This document shows, in pieces, positions 10,257-18,754 of a stretch of DNA of 64,000 bases. The stretch's first letter is position 1. Every line of letters starts with the position of its first letter. The DNA comes from Roseobacter sp. GAI101 (GTDB taxonomy: Bacteria > Pseudomonadota > Alphaproteobacteria > Rhodobacterales > Rhodobacteraceae): contig NZ_DS999213.1 of the NCBI RefSeq assembly GCF_000156335.1, positions 3,150,929 through 3,214,928 on the forward strand, in the 5' to 3' direction. The translations under genes and the position numbers were made by a program. A model generated the notes under the pieces. It saw nothing but the letters and a program-made list of their open reading frames with translations. It had not been told where the DNA came from and made no database searches.

Positions 10257-11084
10257 ATGAATGATCAATCAGCGCTGCAAAGGGGGACGGGTTTCGATAT
10301 CCCCGATCCGGCCGATCTGCCCAGTTTGAAGGGCAAAGTATCTGAGACTGAATGGAAATTGCGCTGTGAGCTGGCCGCGACGTACCGGCTGTGTGCGCTG
10401 CATGGCTGGACCGATCTGGTTTTCACCCACATCTCGGCCCGCCTGCCGGACGAGGACGGGCAGGAACGTTTCCTGATCAACCCATACGGCTTGATGTTCG
10501 ACGAAATCACCGCCTCGTCTTTGGTCAAGATCGATCTGGACGGTAACATTTGTCAGGAAACGCCCTATTTCATCAATCCGGCGGGGTTCACGATCCACTC
10601 GGCGATCCATTCCGCGCGCCATGATGCAGGGTGTGTGATTCATGTGCACACGCCTTACGGCGTTGCGGTGTCGGTGCAAAAAGGCGGGCTGCGCCGCTAT
10701 ACCCAGTTCTCGATGATCGTGAACAATGATCTGGCTTATCACGACTATGAAGGTATCGCGCTGAACTTGGACGAACGTGACCGGATCGTGAATGATTTGG
10801 GTGACAAAAGCCTGCTGATGCTGCGCAATCATGGCACGTTGACCGTTGGGCCGAATTGCGCGCTGGCCTTCTTGCGGATGTATTTCCTTGAAAACGCCTG
10901 CAAGACGCAGATTTTCGCCCAGGCAGCGGGCGGCGAAGAGCATTTGCATGAGGAAACCCAAGATATGGCCGATCTGGTCGCCAGCCAAGCGGCGGGCGCG
11001 TTTACGCCGGGGTCGGGGGATAATCTGGTCTGGCCGGGTTTGATGCGCAAGCTCAAGCGGACGAATCCCGGTCACGACAGATAG
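10257..11084 (+). CDS. Class II aldolase/adducin family protein
   Basis: This 275-residue protein carries the zinc site of the class II aldolase/adducin fold: His129 and His131 in CVIHVHTPYG, and His192 in RNHGTLTVG. Members that I know include fuculose-1-phosphate aldolase and ribulose-5-phosphate 4-epimerase. The longer adducin-like branch, to which this one belongs by length and by its N-terminal LRCELAATYRL segment, is mostly of unknown substrate. A strong Shine-Dalgarno (GGGAGGAG, 10243-10250) precedes the ATG. It is divergent from icd and appears monocistronic. I cannot assign a substrate. Confidence 0.85.
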   Translation: MNDQSALQRGTGFDIPDPADLPSLKGKVSETEWKLRCELAATYRLCALHGWTDLVFTHISARLPDEDGQERFLINPYGLMFDEITASSLVKIDLDGNICQETPYFINPAGFTIHSAIHSARHDAGCVIHVHTPYGVAVSVQKGGLRRYTQFSMIVNNDLAYHDYEGIALNLDERDRIVNDLGDKSLLMLRNHGTLTVGPNCALAFLRMYFLENACKTQIFAQAAGGEEHLHEETQDMADLVASQAAGAFTPGSGDNLVWPGLMRKLKRTNPGHDR

Positions 11085-11094
11085 TAAGTATGAA

Positions 11095-11123
11095 CGCCGC
11101 GCCAGGGGCTCCTTGGCGCGGCG
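11095..11123 (+). terminator. Stem-loop after the aldolase gene
   Basis: Perfect 10-bp GC arms (11095-11104 and 11114-11123) sit just after the aldolase stop. No clear T-run follows, so it is either a weak intrinsic terminator or a 3'-end stabiliser. Confidence 0.5.
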
Positions 11124-11382
11124 GCGGCATTGCCGGTTTCACACAGGTTCGGCTTCCAACGCTGTCTTTGAGACGGCGTAAACGCTTTGGACACTATTAC
11201 GAAACATAATTCCGCTGGCAGGTGCCCTGCGGCAGTCGTAAAGCTTGCCACGCCGCTGTCAGAGTGAAGCGGGAAAGAACGCTGCGCTTTGGGTGTGAAT
11301 GCGGGTGTAGTGTGAAATATTCGGTGTTTTGGGGCTGTTTTCAAACGCTTGGTATCAAGGTTTCGTTTTCAAGAGTGTGCGT

Positions 11383-11395
11383 TATTGTGACAATA
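11383..11395. promoter_or_regulatory. Palindrome, possible TetR operator
   Basis: TATTGTGACAATA is a perfect 13-bp palindrome around a central G. It lies 45 bp before the preferred GTG start of the TetR gene, where an autorepressor would be expected to bind. The link to this regulator is inference from position. Confidence 0.45.
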
Positions 11396-11439
11396 TTTTC
11401 GATTTCTGGATCAACGACGCGCCACAGGTGGTTGCGCAA

Positions 11440-12117
11440 GTGACCCAATCCGTTGGCGAAAACGGGTCCGGGATAGCCAGGGACGGGCGCGTAGCGCGTG
11501 GCCAGATTACCCGTGATCGCGTGTTGGATGCGGCAGAACGCTGTTTTGCGGATCGCGGGTTTGACGCCGTCTCAATGCGTCAGATTGCCCGCGAGGCGGG
11601 CGTGACGCTGGGTGTCGTCAGCTTTCACAGCGGCACCAAAGAAGCGCTGTTTCAGATGGTGTTGAAGCGGCGGGTCATCGCCCTGAATGACGCGCGCATG
11701 GATCGGCTTCAGGTGGTGCAGGCAAAAGGCGAATTTGGACTTGGCGATCTGATCGGGGCCTATGTCACGCCGTTTATGGAAATCGCTTCGGGCAAAGACC
11801 CGCAATGGCGCGCTTACGCACAGCTGATCGCACGGGTGGCGGCCGATGACCGCCATCGCGTTGAGACCGGGCCATACCATGATCCTGCCGCGAAAATATT
11901 CCTGATCGAAATGAACAAGCTCCATCCCGGCGCAGATTCGAAAACCTTGGCTGTAGGGTTCTCTTTCATGGTGGCGGCTATGTTTGGAACTGTCGCCGGT
12001 GGCAATGGTGTATTCAGGTTGGCAACGCCACCAGCACAAGCAGCGCAGATGGCATCCTGCAAGCTATTGATCGATTTCTGCGCGGGTGGTCTTTTGCGAA
12101 TGCTTGATCCAGACTAA
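11440..12117 (+). CDS. TetR/AcrR family transcriptional regulator
   Basis: The N-terminal TetR helix-turn-helix is clear (ITRDRVLDAAERCFADRGFD, then SMRQIAREAGVTLGVVSFHS). It is followed by an all-helical ligand domain ending in LLIDFCAGGLLRML. I chose the GTG at 11440, which follows AGGTGG (11426-11431) by 8 bp and gives 225 residues, typical of the family. The same frame stays open to 11329, but the extra residues (aromatic-rich, before VTQSVGENG) resemble no TetR protein. The neighbouring aldolase or phosphatase gene may be its target; the ligand is unknown. Confidence 0.85.
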   Translation: MTQSVGENGSGIARDGRVARGQITRDRVLDAAERCFADRGFDAVSMRQIAREAGVTLGVVSFHSGTKEALFQMVLKRRVIALNDARMDRLQVVQAKGEFGLGDLIGAYVTPFMEIASGKDPQWRAYAQLIARVAADDRHRVETGPYHDPAAKIFLIEMNKLHPGADSKTLAVGFSFMVAAMFGTVAGGNGVFRLATPPAQAAQMASCKLLIDFCAGGLLRMLDPD

Positions 12118-12150
12118 GGCAAATGAACACCTGCTTGAGGACCACGAGAC

Positions 12151-12726
12151 ATGAAAACCTATCCTAAAATCTGGTTCCTGCGCCATGGCGAAACAGAGTG
12201 GAACGCCGAAGGGCGTGTGCAAGGCCAGACAGAATCGGTGCTGTCTTCCCGTGGTGTGGATCATGCCAAAAGTCAGGCAAAACTGATGGCACCGATCCTC
12301 GAGACGAACCCGCCATGCTTCGTTTCACCGTTGAAACGTACGCGCCAGACGGCGGATATCGCCTTGGGGGGGCGTGCATACCAGACCGATGATCGCCTGA
12401 AGGAAGTTTTTGCCGGGGATTGGGAAAGCCAGCTTCGCGCTGATATTTTCAAGACCCTGCCCGATGATATGAGCCCGGACATGCCGCATATCGAATTCTA
12501 CGCCAGAGCCCCCGGCGGCGAAGGGTTTGATACATTCCAGACCCGCGTGCGTTCCTTCGTGGAAACGCTGACGGAACCCACGGTGATCGTGGCCCACGGG
12601 TTGAGCGGCCAGTTGCTGCGCGGAGAGGTGTGCGGGCTGAGCCGCGAAGATCTTGGCAAGCTGAGCAACCGTCAGGGCGTGGTCTATGTCCTCGAGAATG
12701 GGGTCGAGACGATCCTTGAGCTCTAG
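12151..12726 (+). CDS. Histidine phosphatase family protein
   Basis: This 191-residue protein of the phosphoglycerate-mutase-like (branch 1) superfamily has the catalytic RHGETEWN motif, with the phospho-accepting His at residue 12. A second His lies in [14 protein letters not shown]. Members dephosphorylate small phosphometabolites or phosphoproteins; nothing here fixes the substrate. It begins 33 bp after the TetR stop on the same strand and could be cotranscribed with it. Its last 4 bp overlap the 3' end of convergent recR. Confidence 0.87.
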   Translation: MKTYPKIWFLRHGETEWNAEGRVQGQTESVLSSRGVDHAKSQAKLMAPILETNPPCFVSPLKRTRQTADIALGGRAYQTDDRLKEVFAGDWESQLRADIFKTLPDDMSPDMPHIEFYARAPGGEGFDTFQTRVRSFVETLTEPTVIVAHGLSGQLLRGEVCGLSREDLGKLSNRQGVVYVLENGVETILEL

Positions 12727-13316
12727 ATCGACTTTCGGGCCCGCATCGCGGCGGTGATCGTTCCGTCGTCAAGATAATCCAGCTCTCCACCGATGGGGAC
12801 ACCTTGCGCAAGCGAGGTCAGCTGCACCCGGCCATCCAACTGGTCCGCGATGTAATGCGCAGTCGTCTGCCCGTCGATCGTGGCGTTGAGCGCGAGGATG
12901 ACTTCGGTGATGTTTTCAGTCGACACCCGGTCGATCAGGCGGGGAATCCGCAGTTCCTGAGGGCCGATGGCATCCAGCGCCGAAAGCGTGCCGCCCAAGA
13001 CATGGTAGCGGCCTTTGAACACGCCGGACCGTTCCATCGCCCAAAGATCAGCGACATCCTCGACCACGCAAAGTTCACCGTTGGCGCGTTTTTCAGAGGT
13101 GCAGATATCGCAGATATCGGTCGTGCCCACATTGCCGCAGTTCAGGCATTCACGTGCCGTGGCGGCAACCGTTTGCATGACATCTGCAAGCGGGGTCAGC
13201 AGCAAGGCGCGCTTGCGTATCAGATGCAGCACCGCGCGCCGGGCAGAGCGCGGGCCGAGGCCCGGAAGCCTCGACATCAGATCAATGAGCGCGTCGATGT
13301 CGCGTGTGCTGCTCAT
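12723..13316 (-). CDS. recR: Recombination protein RecR
   Basis: RecR (197 residues) works with RecO and RecF to load RecA at single-strand gaps. The zinc finger cysteines are at 57, 60, 69 and 72. The N-terminal helix-hairpin-helix ([11 protein letters not shown]) and a Toprim domain with the EDVADL motif follow. It is the last gene of the dnaX-ybaB-recR group, a widely conserved bacterial gene order, and converges with the phosphatase gene with a 4-bp overlap. Confidence 0.97.
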   Translation of the reverse strand: MSSTRDIDALIDLMSRLPGLGPRSARRAVLHLIRKRALLLTPLADVMQTVAATARECLNCGNVGTTDICDICTSEKRANGELCVVEDVADLWAMERSGVFKGRYHVLGGTLSALDAIGPQELRIPRLIDRVSTENITEVILALNATIDGQTTAHYIADQLDGRVQLTSLAQGVPIGGELDYLDDGTITAAMRARKSI

Positions 13317-13390
13317 CGCTGTGCACCCCGCGACGCTGGTTCAAAAGAGATTTCATGCCTTCGGCGAGGATTTTGAACCATTTGGAATTA

Positions 13391-13735
13391 TCAGAACGGC
13401 AGTTTCATGTCCGCAGGCAGGCCCATGCCCTCGGTCAGCTTGCTCATCTCGGCTTGGGCGCGGTCTGTGGCTTTGGTCTGGGCATCCTTGATCGCGGCAA
13501 GGATGAGGTCTTCGACGACTTCCTTTTCGTCGCCATTGAAGATCGAAGGATCAATGTCGAGGGTTTTCAGTTCGCCTTTTGCGGTGCAGGTCGCTTTGAC
13601 AAGGCCCGCGCCGGATTCACCTTCGACAATGATGTTGTGCATGTCTTCTTGCATCTGCGCCATCTTGCCTTGCATTTCCTGCGCGGCTTTCATCATCTTG
13701 GCCATGTCCCCCATGGCACCCAAACCTTTGAGCAT
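13391..13735 (-). CDS. ybaB: YbaB/EbfC family nucleoid-associated protein
   Basis: The 114-residue protein begins with a methionine-rich helix (MGDMAKMMKAAQEMQGKMAQ) and continues into the YbaB beta-sheet core (CTAKGELKTLDIDPS). YbaB/EbfC forms a tweezer-like dimer that binds DNA and affects nucleoid organisation. It lies between dnaX and recR on the same strand, with a 78-bp gap to dnaX and 74 bp to recR, the usual order for this family. Confidence 0.95.
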   Translation of the reverse strand: MLKGLGAMGDMAKMMKAAQEMQGKMAQMQEDMHNIIVEGESGAGLVKATCTAKGELKTLDIDPSIFNGDEKEVVEDLILAAIKDAQTKATDRAQAEMSKLTEGMGLPADMKLPF

Positions 13736-13813
13736 CTGATCTTCTCCTGAATTGACGTTGGCTGTTTATATGCGTGTTGAGGGCGCGTTGGACAAGGGGC
13801 CAGACCGGATTGG

Positions 13814-15550
13814 TCAGTCGTCTTCGAACGGGTCCCATTCATCTTCGACCTCTGGCAGGGCCTCGGATACGGCAGCGGCGGCGATGTCTTCGGGGGTGCG
13901 GATGGACAAGATCTTGGCCCCCGGAAAGGTTGCCATCACGGCCTGCATCAGCGGATGGCTTTCAGCCGCCGATTTCAGAGCATTGTCTTTTGCGTCGCGG
14001 ATTTCGGCGATGGTTTTCGCGTCACTGTCGCCCACGATGCTCACGGCCCAGCGGTTGCCGGTCCACAGTTGCAACCTTGTTCCTAGGCGTTGCGCCAGAT
14101 CACGGGGGGCGGCATCGGTGGGGGTGAATTCGATGCGGCCGGGTTGGTAGGCGGCAAGACGCAGGGTGTTTTCCACCTCGACCAGAAGTTTGACGTCGCG
14201 GTTGGTGCGGATCAGTTCGACGACATGTTCAAAGCTGGGAAAGCGTGCAAGCGCCTGATCGATGGCGGGGGCCACAGCTGCCATCGTGGTACCCGATTGC
14301 GGGCTGCCCTGGACATGATGCGATGCCGTCGCATTGGTATTTCCACCCCCGCCGGACGGGCCATGCGGTGGGGGGGCTGCTGGCGGCGGCGTTGCCTTGC
14401 TGAGTTTGCGGGTCAATTCCTCGGGACTGGGCAGGTCGGCGACATGGGTCAGGCGGATCACGGCCATTTCTGCGGCCATCATAGCGTTGGGCGCGCTTGC
14501 GACTTCGTCCAGTGCCTTGAGCAGCATCTGCCAAAGTCGGGTGAGAACGCGCATCGGCAGGGTTTCTGCCATGGTCAGACCGCGGCTGCGTTCCTCGGGG
14601 GACACGGTGGGATCTTCGGCGGCATCGGGCGTGATTTTGACCACGGACACCCAGTGGGTGATTTCGGCCAGATCGCGCAGAACTGCCATCGGGTCGGCCC
14701 CGTCGGAATACTGACTGCTCAGTTCGTTTAACGCGCCGGCCGCATCGCCGCGCAGGATCATGTCGAACAGGTCCAGCACGCGCCCGCGGTCGGCCAGCCC
14801 CAGCATCGCCCGGACCTGAACGGCGGTGGTTTCCCCCGCGCCGTGGCTGATCGCCTGATCCAGCAGGGATGTCGCATCGCGCGCGGACCCTTCGGCAGCG
14901 CGGGTGATCAGGGCCAGCGCATCATCTGCAATCTCGGCCCCTTCGGCGCTTGCGATCTTGCGCATCAGGGTGATCATCACCTCTGGTTCGATCCTGCGCA
15001 GATCGAAACGCTGGCATCGCGACAGGACCGTAACGGGCACTTTGCGGATTTCGGTTGTGGCAAAGATGAACTTGACGTGTTCGGGGGGTTCTTCGAGCGT
15101 TTTCAGCAGGGCGTTGAACGCACCGGTCGACAGCATGTGCACTTCGTCGATGATGTAGACTTTGTAGCGGGCCGAGGCGGCGCGGTAATGCACGCTGTCG
15201 ATGATTTCACGGATGTTGCCGACGCCGGTGTTCGACGCGGCGTCCATCTCCATCACGTCGACATGGCGGCCTTCCATGATGGCCACGCAATGTTCGCATT
15301 CACCGCAAGGTTCTGTCGTCGGCCCGCCGTTGCCGTCCGGGCCGATGCAGTTCATGCCCTTGGCGATGATCCTGGCAGTGGTGGTTTTGCCGGTGCCGCG
15401 AATGCCCGTCATGATGAAGGCCTGTGCAATGCGGTCTGCCGCAAACGCGTTTTTCAGGGTGCGCACCATGGCATCCTGGCCGACCAGGTCGACAAAAGTT
15501 TCAGGCCGGTATTTGCGCGCCAGAACGCGATAGGCGGAAGGTGCTGACAT
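13814..15550 (-). CDS. dnaX: DNA polymerase III subunit gamma/tau
   Basis: DnaX is the ATPase core of the sliding-clamp loader. From the ATG at 15550 (SAYRVLARKYRPETF) it has 578 residues. The Walker A motif GIRGTGKT is at 49-56. A four-Cys zinc module follows near 68-88, then the Walker B DEVHML. Next come domains III, a Pro/Gly-rich linker around residue 390 and a tau-type C-terminal region ending DEWDPFEDD. The frame runs upstream to 15667, but those 39 residues precede the conserved start and are probably not translated. A run of seven C residues in the linker is discussed as a finding. Confidence 0.95.
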   Translation of the reverse strand: MSAPSAYRVLARKYRPETFVDLVGQDAMVRTLKNAFAADRIAQAFIMTGIRGTGKTTTARIIAKGMNCIGPDGNGGPTTEPCGECEHCVAIMEGRHVDVMEMDAASNTGVGNIREIIDSVHYRAASARYKVYIIDEVHMLSTGAFNALLKTLEEPPEHVKFIFATTEIRKVPVTVLSRCQRFDLRRIEPEVMITLMRKIASAEGAEIADDALALITRAAEGSARDATSLLDQAISHGAGETTAVQVRAMLGLADRGRVLDLFDMILRGDAAGALNELSSQYSDGADPMAVLRDLAEITHWVSVVKITPDAAEDPTVSPEERSRGLTMAETLPMRVLTRLWQMLLKALDEVASAPNAMMAAEMAVIRLTHVADLPSPEELTRKLSKATPPPAAPPPHGPSGGGGNTNATASHHVQGSPQSGTTMAAVAPAIDQALARFPSFEHVVELIRTNRDVKLLVEVENTLRLAAYQPGRIEFTPTDAAPRDLAQRLGTRLQLWTGNRWAVSIVGDSDAKTIAEIRDAKDNALKSAAESHPLMQAVMATFPGAKILSIRTPEDIAAAAVSEALPEVEDEWDPFEDD

Positions 15551-15717
15551 GGGGGCCCTTTGCGAGGATTCGATGCGACCCCTAGGATAGGGCGCACGGG
15601 GGGCATCGTCCACCGCTGATAGGCCTTGGGTTTTCTTAGGCGTTGTGCGGTCACCCCTTAAGGGCATAAAGATATCTGAGTGGTTAATTTAAATGGTTCA
15701 TCAGACAGGAGCGCACT

Positions 15718-16548
15718 ATGCGGCTGAAGGGAATACGGCGAAGTAGCAATGTACAGGTGCGTCGCGGGCGCGGGGGGGCTGTACGCACAGGCGGCCTGGG
15801 AATTTTCGGTGTGATTGCGGTGCTCGCGATCGGATATTTCACCGGCATTGACGTGTCGTCCCTGTTGGGGGGCACGCAGACCGGGCAGGGCGCGCCGGTC
15901 GGCCAGAGAGATGCCGAGGCCACGCAATTCTCGGCGCAGGTTCTGGCAACGACCGAAGACGTCTGGGGCAATGTGTTTCCCCAGCAATTGGGACGGTCTT
16001 ATGAGCCGCCACAGTTGGTTGTGTTTTCCGGCGTGACCCAAAGCGGATGTGGCGGGGCATCGGGTGCGACAGGTCCGTTCTACTGCCCTGCGGATGAAAA
16101 GGCCTATCTGGATACGCAGTTTTTCGACATGTTGGCGCAGCGCATGGGGGCAGGGGGCGATTTTGCCGCCGCTTACGTCATTGCTCACGAGGTCGCGCAT
16201 CACGTCCAGAACGAGTTGGGCATTTTGCCGAAGGTGGATGCGCTGCGGCGGCGATCGTCAGAAGCCGAGGCGAATGCACTGACGGTGCGGCTTGAACTGA
16301 TGGCGGATTGTCTGTCGGGCATCTGGGCAAGCAACGTCAAGGGCCTGATGGAGCGGGGCGATCTGGATGAGGCACTGAATGCCGCGCGCAAGATCGGCGA
16401 TGACTATCTGCAAAAGCAGGCAGGGCGCGTGCCACAGCCGCATACCTTTACGCACGGCACATCCGAGCAGCGGTCGGGCTGGTTCAAGCGGGGCTTTGAC
16501 AGCGGCGAAGTCGGGCAATGCGACACCTTCGCGGCAGAGCAGCTTTAA
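15718..16548 (+). CDS. ypfJ: Neutral zinc metallopeptidase, YpfJ family
   Basis: The 276-residue protein has one N-terminal membrane segment (LGIFGVIAVLAIGYF) after a basic head, then an exported domain with the gluzincin motif HEVAHH (His157, Glu158, His161). A downstream Glu lies in the helix LRLELMADCLSGIW-like region, which also matches the family. The cysteine pair region (SGCGGASGATGPFYCP) is characteristic. The physiological substrate of this family is not known to me. It is transcribed away from dnaX and towards the SRP RNA gene, splitting the two. Confidence 0.88.
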   Translation: MRLKGIRRSSNVQVRRGRGGAVRTGGLGIFGVIAVLAIGYFTGIDVSSLLGGTQTGQGAPVGQRDAEATQFSAQVLATTEDVWGNVFPQQLGRSYEPPQLVVFSGVTQSGCGGASGATGPFYCPADEKAYLDTQFFDMLAQRMGAGGDFAAAYVIAHEVAHHVQNELGILPKVDALRRRSSEAEANALTVRLELMADCLSGIWASNVKGLMERGDLDEALNAARKIGDDYLQKQAGRVPQPHTFTHGTSEQRSGWFKRGFDSGEVGQCDTFAAEQL

Positions 16549-16609
16549 TCGAAACGGGAGGGGTTCTGCCCCTCTCGTGCCATCTTGCGGATGACCCTGC
16601 CGGGGTGGC

Positions 16610-16634
16610 ACGCATTTCACTTTGCAAAATGCGT
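16610..16634 (-). terminator. Stem-loop at the 3' end of the SRP RNA gene
   Basis: Perfect 8-bp arms (ACGCATTT and AAATGCGT) with a 9-nt loop start 6 nt beyond the SRP RNA 3' end on the minus strand. There is no long U-run, so the terminator call is tentative. Confidence 0.4.
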
Positions 16635-16640
16635 AAGGGT

Positions 16641-16736
16641 GAGAGGCTGATAACGACCCAAGTGGGTCTCGTTACGGCTGCTTCCTTCCGGATCTGACCG
16701 GGTTGGCGAGGCACCTGCCCGCACCAACCTCTCGAC
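16641..16736 (-). ncRNA. ffs: Signal recognition particle RNA, small bacterial type (4.5S)
   Basis: Read on the minus strand, the region contains the near-invariant SRP domain IV core: GTCAGATCCGGAAGGAAGCA followed by GCC, preceded by GGTGCGGGCAGGTGCCTCGCC. The 5' end (GAGAGGTTG) pairs with the 3' end (CAGCCTCTC), closing a single long hairpin of about 96 nt, the size of gram-negative 4.5S RNA. It binds Ffh and directs nascent membrane proteins to FtsY. Exact ends are inferred from the terminal pairing. Confidence 0.93.
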
Positions 16737-16739
16737 CCC

Positions 16740-16768
16740 CATATAGGATAGTGTTTTGCGAAGTGCAA
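16740..16768 (-). promoter_or_regulatory. Probable promoter of the SRP RNA gene
   Basis: On the minus strand TTGCAC (16763-16768) and TATATG or CTATAT (16740-16746) are separated by 16-17 bp. They end a few bases before the inferred RNA 5' end. This fits a housekeeping sigma promoter. Confidence 0.5.
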
Positions 16769-16771
16769 GGA

Positions 16772-18577
16772 TCAGAGCGTAATCTCGATCCGGTCAAAAC
16801 CATTGTCGGTCTGCCCCAGGATACGGGGCTTGAGCGCGGCGATTTCGTCCAGATATGCAGCGGCTTTCGGGCTTGTCTCGTAGATCGCAGTCAGGCCGTG
16901 CCGCTTTAGCTGCCATGGCGCTTGCGTGGTCCAGGCGTCGAACTCATCTGACTTCAACGCGCGAATCAACGATTCTGTCGGGGTTGCGTGGCTTTGGGCA
17001 ATCGGCGGTGGCAGATCAATGGTATCGTATCTGCCACCGCCTGCCGCGCGAAATGTGTTGGTGGCCAGAACGAATTGTTGATCCGGTGACACCGCGGCGC
17101 CCGCATGGGCCATCTGTGATATCCGCTGGCCCTGGGGTTGGGCGGGGTCGATCGTGTAGGTCAGCCCGTAAATCGCGTCAAAGATAAAGCTGGGTTCAGC
17201 CGGGTTCAGCAGGTTTTGCCTTGGGATATTGGCACCGAGATGGCTGTAGACATGCGCGGACCGTTCCAGCCAAAGCCGCAGTTGCGCGCCGGTCAGAAGC
17301 AGCGCGCAGGTGCGGTTTTCGAAAGGGGCGAACCCCGCCAGATGCCGCCGCATCATGAAGCCCTTCGGCACGTCAATATAGTTGCGCACGCCGCCCGCAC
17401 CACCGACCGCACGGGCCGCCGCCGCCGCCAAAAGCGGCAGATCGGCATGGGGGGACCCTTGCAAAGCCTCGCGGATGAGGATTGCCTTGGCTCTGGCGGA
17501 CAGCGCCATCGTCTTCGCGGGTTGGAGCAGGGCAAAATAACTGTGCAGGTGGTCCACCGGGTTGCCGATGGGGGCCGCAAGATCGGCGCGGGCCGCCGTG
17601 TGGGCCTGTGACGCGCGGGCATAGATCACAGGATCGGGTGCCGCGCTGACGGGTTGCGGCCAAAGCTGCGCGCCATGTTTCGTCACAACCCAGTGACCAT
17701 CTGGGGTCCGCGCCAGATCAAGATCGATGACCCCAAGGTCGGACCCTCTGAGGCCGGGCATCACGACCGGGACATTCGAAGGGTACCCGTTTTCCGATGC
17801 CGTTCCATCGGGGAAACGACGGTGCGTGTGTCCGGCGACGATCGCATCGATGCCGGGGATTTCAGCAAGGGCAAGGGCACCGGCGTCGGCGCTGCTGTCT
17901 GGCGCGCCGGCATGTCCCAGACCCAAATGCGCAAGCGCCAAAACGACGTCCGCCCCGGCCTGACGCAGTCGGGCCACATGGGCGGGCAGGCTGGCCAGCG
18001 GGTCTGCAACGATAGCAGTTTCAGGCAGCATGGCCTTGTTCCAGACCGCGGTTTCATCGGGCAGCGCAGAGACGATCCCGATTCTCAGGGGCAGGGGGCC
18101 ATCCGTGGTCTCGATCTGACGGGTCAGTAGGACAGAGGGATGCAGCCCGCTGATGCCGCTATCTGAGAGGTTCGTTGAAATCACGGGTGCGTCAACCGCG
18201 GCGATGAACTGTTCCAGATAAGTGGTGCGATAATCCAGATCATGGTTGCCTAGGCCAATTGCGTCATAGGCCAGACCATTGAAGCTGGCGACCAGGGGGT
18301 GGTCCGGCGTGACATCCTGGGTGCTTAGCCAGTCGGCCAGGGGATTGCCCTGCAGGAAATCTCCGTTATCGACCAAGACGCAGAGCCCTTGCGCGACGTC
18401 TGCACGGGCCTTGGCGATCAGCGGTGCCAACCCGGACAGCCCCGCCCGTTGGCCGGGGGTGTCAAAGGCATAGTCGTATCCCAGAACATTCATATGAAGA
18501 TCCGTGGTCGCGAGAATGCGCAGCTGGGTTGTGGCTGACCCCATTTCTAAAACTGCTGTGTGACGCGTGCGATGCAC
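16772..18577 (-). CDS. CpdB-like 2',3'-cyclic-nucleotide phosphodiesterase / 3'-nucleotidase
   Basis: The N-terminal calcineurin-like metallophosphatase domain has all expected metal motifs: TTDLHMN (Asp26, His28), DNGDFLQGNPL, GNHDLDYR and GHTHRRF. The C-terminal 5'-nucleotidase substrate domain follows (NRTCALLLTGAQLRLWLE, GGGRYD). At 601 residues it is a little shorter than E. coli CpdB. The notable point is the lack of an N-terminal hydrophobic signal, although this family is normally periplasmic. The GTG at 18577 follows AGGA by 6 bp and is preferred to the ATG at 18544; neither adds a signal peptide. Confidence 0.85.
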   Translation of the reverse strand: MHRTRHTAVLEMGSATTQLRILATTDLHMNVLGYDYAFDTPGQRAGLSGLAPLIAKARADVAQGLCVLVDNGDFLQGNPLADWLSTQDVTPDHPLVASFNGLAYDAIGLGNHDLDYRTTYLEQFIAAVDAPVISTNLSDSGISGLHPSVLLTRQIETTDGPLPLRIGIVSALPDETAVWNKAMLPETAIVADPLASLPAHVARLRQAGADVVLALAHLGLGHAGAPDSSADAGALALAEIPGIDAIVAGHTHRRFPDGTASENGYPSNVPVVMPGLRGSDLGVIDLDLARTPDGHWVVTKHGAQLWPQPVSAAPDPVIYARASQAHTAARADLAAPIGNPVDHLHSYFALLQPAKTMALSARAKAILIREALQGSPHADLPLLAAAAARAVGGAGGVRNYIDVPKGFMMRRHLAGFAPFENRTCALLLTGAQLRLWLERSAHVYSHLGANIPRQNLLNPAEPSFIFDAIYGLTYTIDPAQPQGQRISQMAHAGAAVSPDQQFVLATNTFRAAGGGRYDTIDLPPPIAQSHATPTESLIRALKSDEFDAWTTQAPWQLKRHGLTAIYETSPKAAAYLDEIAALKPRILGQTDNGFDRIEITL

Positions 18578-18754
18578 GGGGCGTCCTGGATTGATGGCTC
18601 AATCTGCGTCATTGCGGTTATGAAATGTCCTAAGGCTGGTCTTGTTTCGGGGATTTACTCTTGAAGGTACACTAAATCGAAACTGACCGTGTGAAACCCT
18701 TGGCTTTGGTCAAGATGGTGAATAATCACGTAGCGAGGCAAATTTGAGGGCTAG

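Larger units (their letters stand above)
11085..11439 (+). other. Intergenic stretch between the aldolase and TetR genes
   Basis: About 355 bp without a supported gene. It holds the terminator-like hairpin at 11095-11123 and a perfect palindrome at 11383-11395 close to the TetR start. A continuous open frame runs through the right part from 11329, but its translation is unlike any TetR N-terminus and contains the palindrome, so I take that part as promoter and leader. Confidence 0.6.
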
